Origin: Hyphomicrobiaceae bacterium UBA2767
Lineage (GTDB): Bacteria > Pseudomonadota > Alphaproteobacteria > Rhizobiales > Methyloligellaceae
DNA: 5,651 nucleotides
Direction of reading: 5' to 3'
Assembly (NCBI GenBank): GCA_002352635.1
Contig: DEIT01000214.1
Coordinates: 1 to 5,651, forward strand
Below, piece by piece: positions 4,535-5,651 of this stretch. A program made the position numbers and the translations under genes. Each line of letters starts with the position of its first letter. The stretch's first letter is position 1. Under the pieces are notes generated by a model. That model was not told the origin of the DNA, did no database searches, and saw only the letters and a list, made by a program, of their open reading frames with translations.

Positions 4535-5593
4535 TTACCTCACCAGTCCCGCTACATGGTCTGCGAATGCCTGCGTTCCCATTGCACCACCGAGATCAAC
4601 AGTCCGGGTCGATGGGTCTGACAGCGCATTGTCAACCGCTTCATTCATGGTGCTCGCCGCGTCATGCAGATCGTCACGACCGTGCTTTTCACTGAGCCAG
4701 TCCAGCAACATGGCAATCGACAGAATGAGTGATGTGGGGTTGGCCTTGTCCTGTCCGGCGATATCAGGTGCGGAACCATGTTGCGCTTGCGCAAAACACT
4801 GGCTGTCGCTCGCCATGGTCGAACCGGCAAGCCCCAGACTTCCGGAAAGTTCGCTTGCAAGGTCGGAGAGAATATCGCCATACATGTTGGTCGCCAGCAC
4901 GACGTCAAAACGGGACGGGTCACGCACCAGATAGGCAGTCATGGCGTCTATGAGAACATCATCGAGCTCCACATCTGGAAACTCCTTCGCCACTTTGCGA
5001 ACCTGTTCCAGATAGAGCCCATCCGTCACTTTGAGCACATTGGCCTTGTGAACGGCGGTAACCTTTTTGCGCCGCTTCATGGCAAGGTCGAAGGCCGCGC
5101 GCGCGATGCGTTCGCACGCTCGCGCCGTGATCTTGCGAACGGACATGGCAAGGTCTGGTGTCGGCATGAATTCGCCCGGCCCCATAAACATGCTTCGATC
5201 TGCATAGAAGCCCTCGGTGAGTTCGCGCATTATGACGAGATCAAGTCCCTCTTTCCCTTGAGCGACACCGGGCCGCGTGCGGGCGGGACGGGCGTTTGCA
5301 TACAGGTCGAGTCCGATGCGGAAACGCGCGGAGACGTTGATGCCGCCCTCTTCCGGCGGTGGATACGCGACATTGTCCTGGGGTCCAAGAATGACTCCAT
5401 CGAAACCGGCTATCTTGTCCAGAAGATCCGGTCTCACCGATATCCCGTGCTTTTCAAGACTGGCGAAACCGACATCATCATGCTCGAACTCGAACCCCAG
5501 CCCGCGCGCATCATTGATCGCACTAAGCACTTGCATACCCGCGCTGACAATCTCCGGCCCGATCCCGTCGCCTTCCAATACAAGAATTTTCAT
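4535..5593 (-). CDS. Isocitrate/isopropylmalate dehydrogenase family protein (beta-decarboxylating, NAD(P)-dependent)
   Basis: This 352-residue enzyme belongs to the family that oxidises and decarboxylates (2R)-2-hydroxy-3-carboxy acids with a divalent metal. The N-terminus MKILVLEGDGIGPEIV is typical. Substrate-binding and catalytic positions are present: R92 and R102 in RFRIGLDLYANARP, R123 in MRELTEGFY with the catalytic Tyr130, Lys183 in VHKANVLK, and metal-binding aspartates D216 (IDAM), D240 and D244 (NMYGDILSD). The nucleotide-binding loop HGSAPDIAGQDKANP is at 272-286. The length fits isopropylmalate and homoisocitrate dehydrogenases, but RELTEGFY mixes the leucine-pathway pattern (RELTGG) with the isocitrate pattern (RENTEG). 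The substrate is therefore uncertain: 3-isopropylmalate, tartrate/malate-type acids or another analogue. The start is ATG 5593, not an in-frame ATG 39 bases upstream, because GGAGGGAGA lies 9 bases before it and the protein begins exactly at the family's conserved first strand. Confidence 0.9.
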   Translation of the reverse strand: MKILVLEGDGIGPEIVSAGMQVLSAINDARGLGFEFEHDDVGFASLEKHGISVRPDLLDKIAGFDGVILGPQDNVAYPPPEEGGINVSARFRIGLDLYANARPARTRPGVAQGKEGLDLVIMRELTEGFYADRSMFMGPGEFMPTPDLAMSVRKITARACERIARAAFDLAMKRRKKVTAVHKANVLKVTDGLYLEQVRKVAKEFPDVELDDVLIDAMTAYLVRDPSRFDVVLATNMYGDILSDLASELSGSLGLAGSTMASDSQCFAQAQHGSAPDIAGQDKANPTSLILSIAMLLDWLSEKHGRDDLHDAASTMNEAVDNALSDPSTRTVDLGGAMGTQAFADHVAGLVR

Positions 5594-5602
5594 GCGTGTT
5601 CT

Positions 5603-5611
5603 TCTCCCTCC
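5603..5611 (-). promoter_or_regulatory. Ribosome binding site of the dehydrogenase gene
   Basis: TCTCCCTCC on the plus strand reads GGAGGGAGA on the minus strand, 9 bases before the ATG at 5593. It decides the start against the longer frame that begins at 5632, within which this site would be coding. Confidence 0.8.
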
Positions 5612-5651
5612 AAGCCCTGAAGAAACGGGCAAGATTCAATAAATTCCCCGA

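Noticed and set aside
4778..5620. A 280-codon open frame on the plus strand antisense to the dehydrogenase
   Set aside because: It lies wholly opposite a strongly conserved enzyme gene, its translation has no recognisable motif, and it starts inside the other gene without a ribosome site. It is a GC-rich shadow frame.
5594..5632. A 13-codon N-terminal extension of the dehydrogenase from the ATG at 5632
   Set aside because: The extension would encode the ribosome site of the internal ATG and adds residues not expected in this family, whose members begin at the MKILVLEGDGIGPE strand.
1..5651. CRISPR arrays, tRNA or rRNA genes, insertion sequences, riboswitches
   Set aside because: No regularly spaced repeats, cloverleaf-like segments, transposase-like proteins with flanking inverted repeats, or conserved riboswitch leaders were visible by reading. 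The longest gap without a protein-coding gene is under 130 bases once the small membrane protein is counted.

Overview
The window looks like chromosome from an alphaproteobacterium, most likely of the order Hyphomicrobiales (Rhizobiales). The base composition is moderately GC-rich. A LysR regulator, an SPOR-like secreted protein with the proline-rich linker and CPPGF-type cysteine motif I associate with this group, and a periplasmic histidine phosphatase all point the same way. The assignment comes from protein style and not from any database search.

Region 1 (1-1881, plus strand) is the 3' part of an operon that I read as a tungsten-dependent aldehyde oxidoreductase locus. The first 46 bases encode the last 14 residues of a protein whose tail matches the C-terminal pattern of the aldehyde:ferredoxin oxidoreductase family. 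It is followed by an FAD/NAD(P)-binding oxidoreductase (65-1315), a MoaD/ThiS-like sulfur carrier ending in Gly-Gly (1325-1576), and a small unrecognised protein ending in Gly-Gly-Gly (1615-1881). Together they suggest a multi-subunit NAD-linked aldehyde oxidase of the AorABC type, travelling with its own pterin-cofactor sulfur carrier.

Region 2 (1882-2160) contains a 28-residue single-helix membrane protein gene on the minus strand. It has a clear ribosome binding site, a hairpin in its leader and a convergent terminator hairpin. Between it and the next gene lie a 14-bp perfect palindrome that fits a LysR-type operator and a promoter that would give a leaderless lysR transcript.

Region 3 (2161-3084) is a complete LysR-family regulator divergent from the small gene.

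Region 4 (3125-4462) holds two exported proteins on the plus strand, probably one transcript: an SPOR-like secreted protein and a periplasmic histidine phosphatase with a TTG start.

Region 5 (4535-5593, minus strand) is a complete isocitrate/isopropylmalate-family beta-decarboxylating dehydrogenase, convergent with the phosphatase. Its substrate cannot be assigned safely from sequence.

No tRNA, rRNA, CRISPR array, insertion sequence or phage gene was seen. The most unusual items are the small membrane protein with its regulatory surroundings, and the small GGG-tailed protein at the end of the aldehyde oxidoreductase operon.
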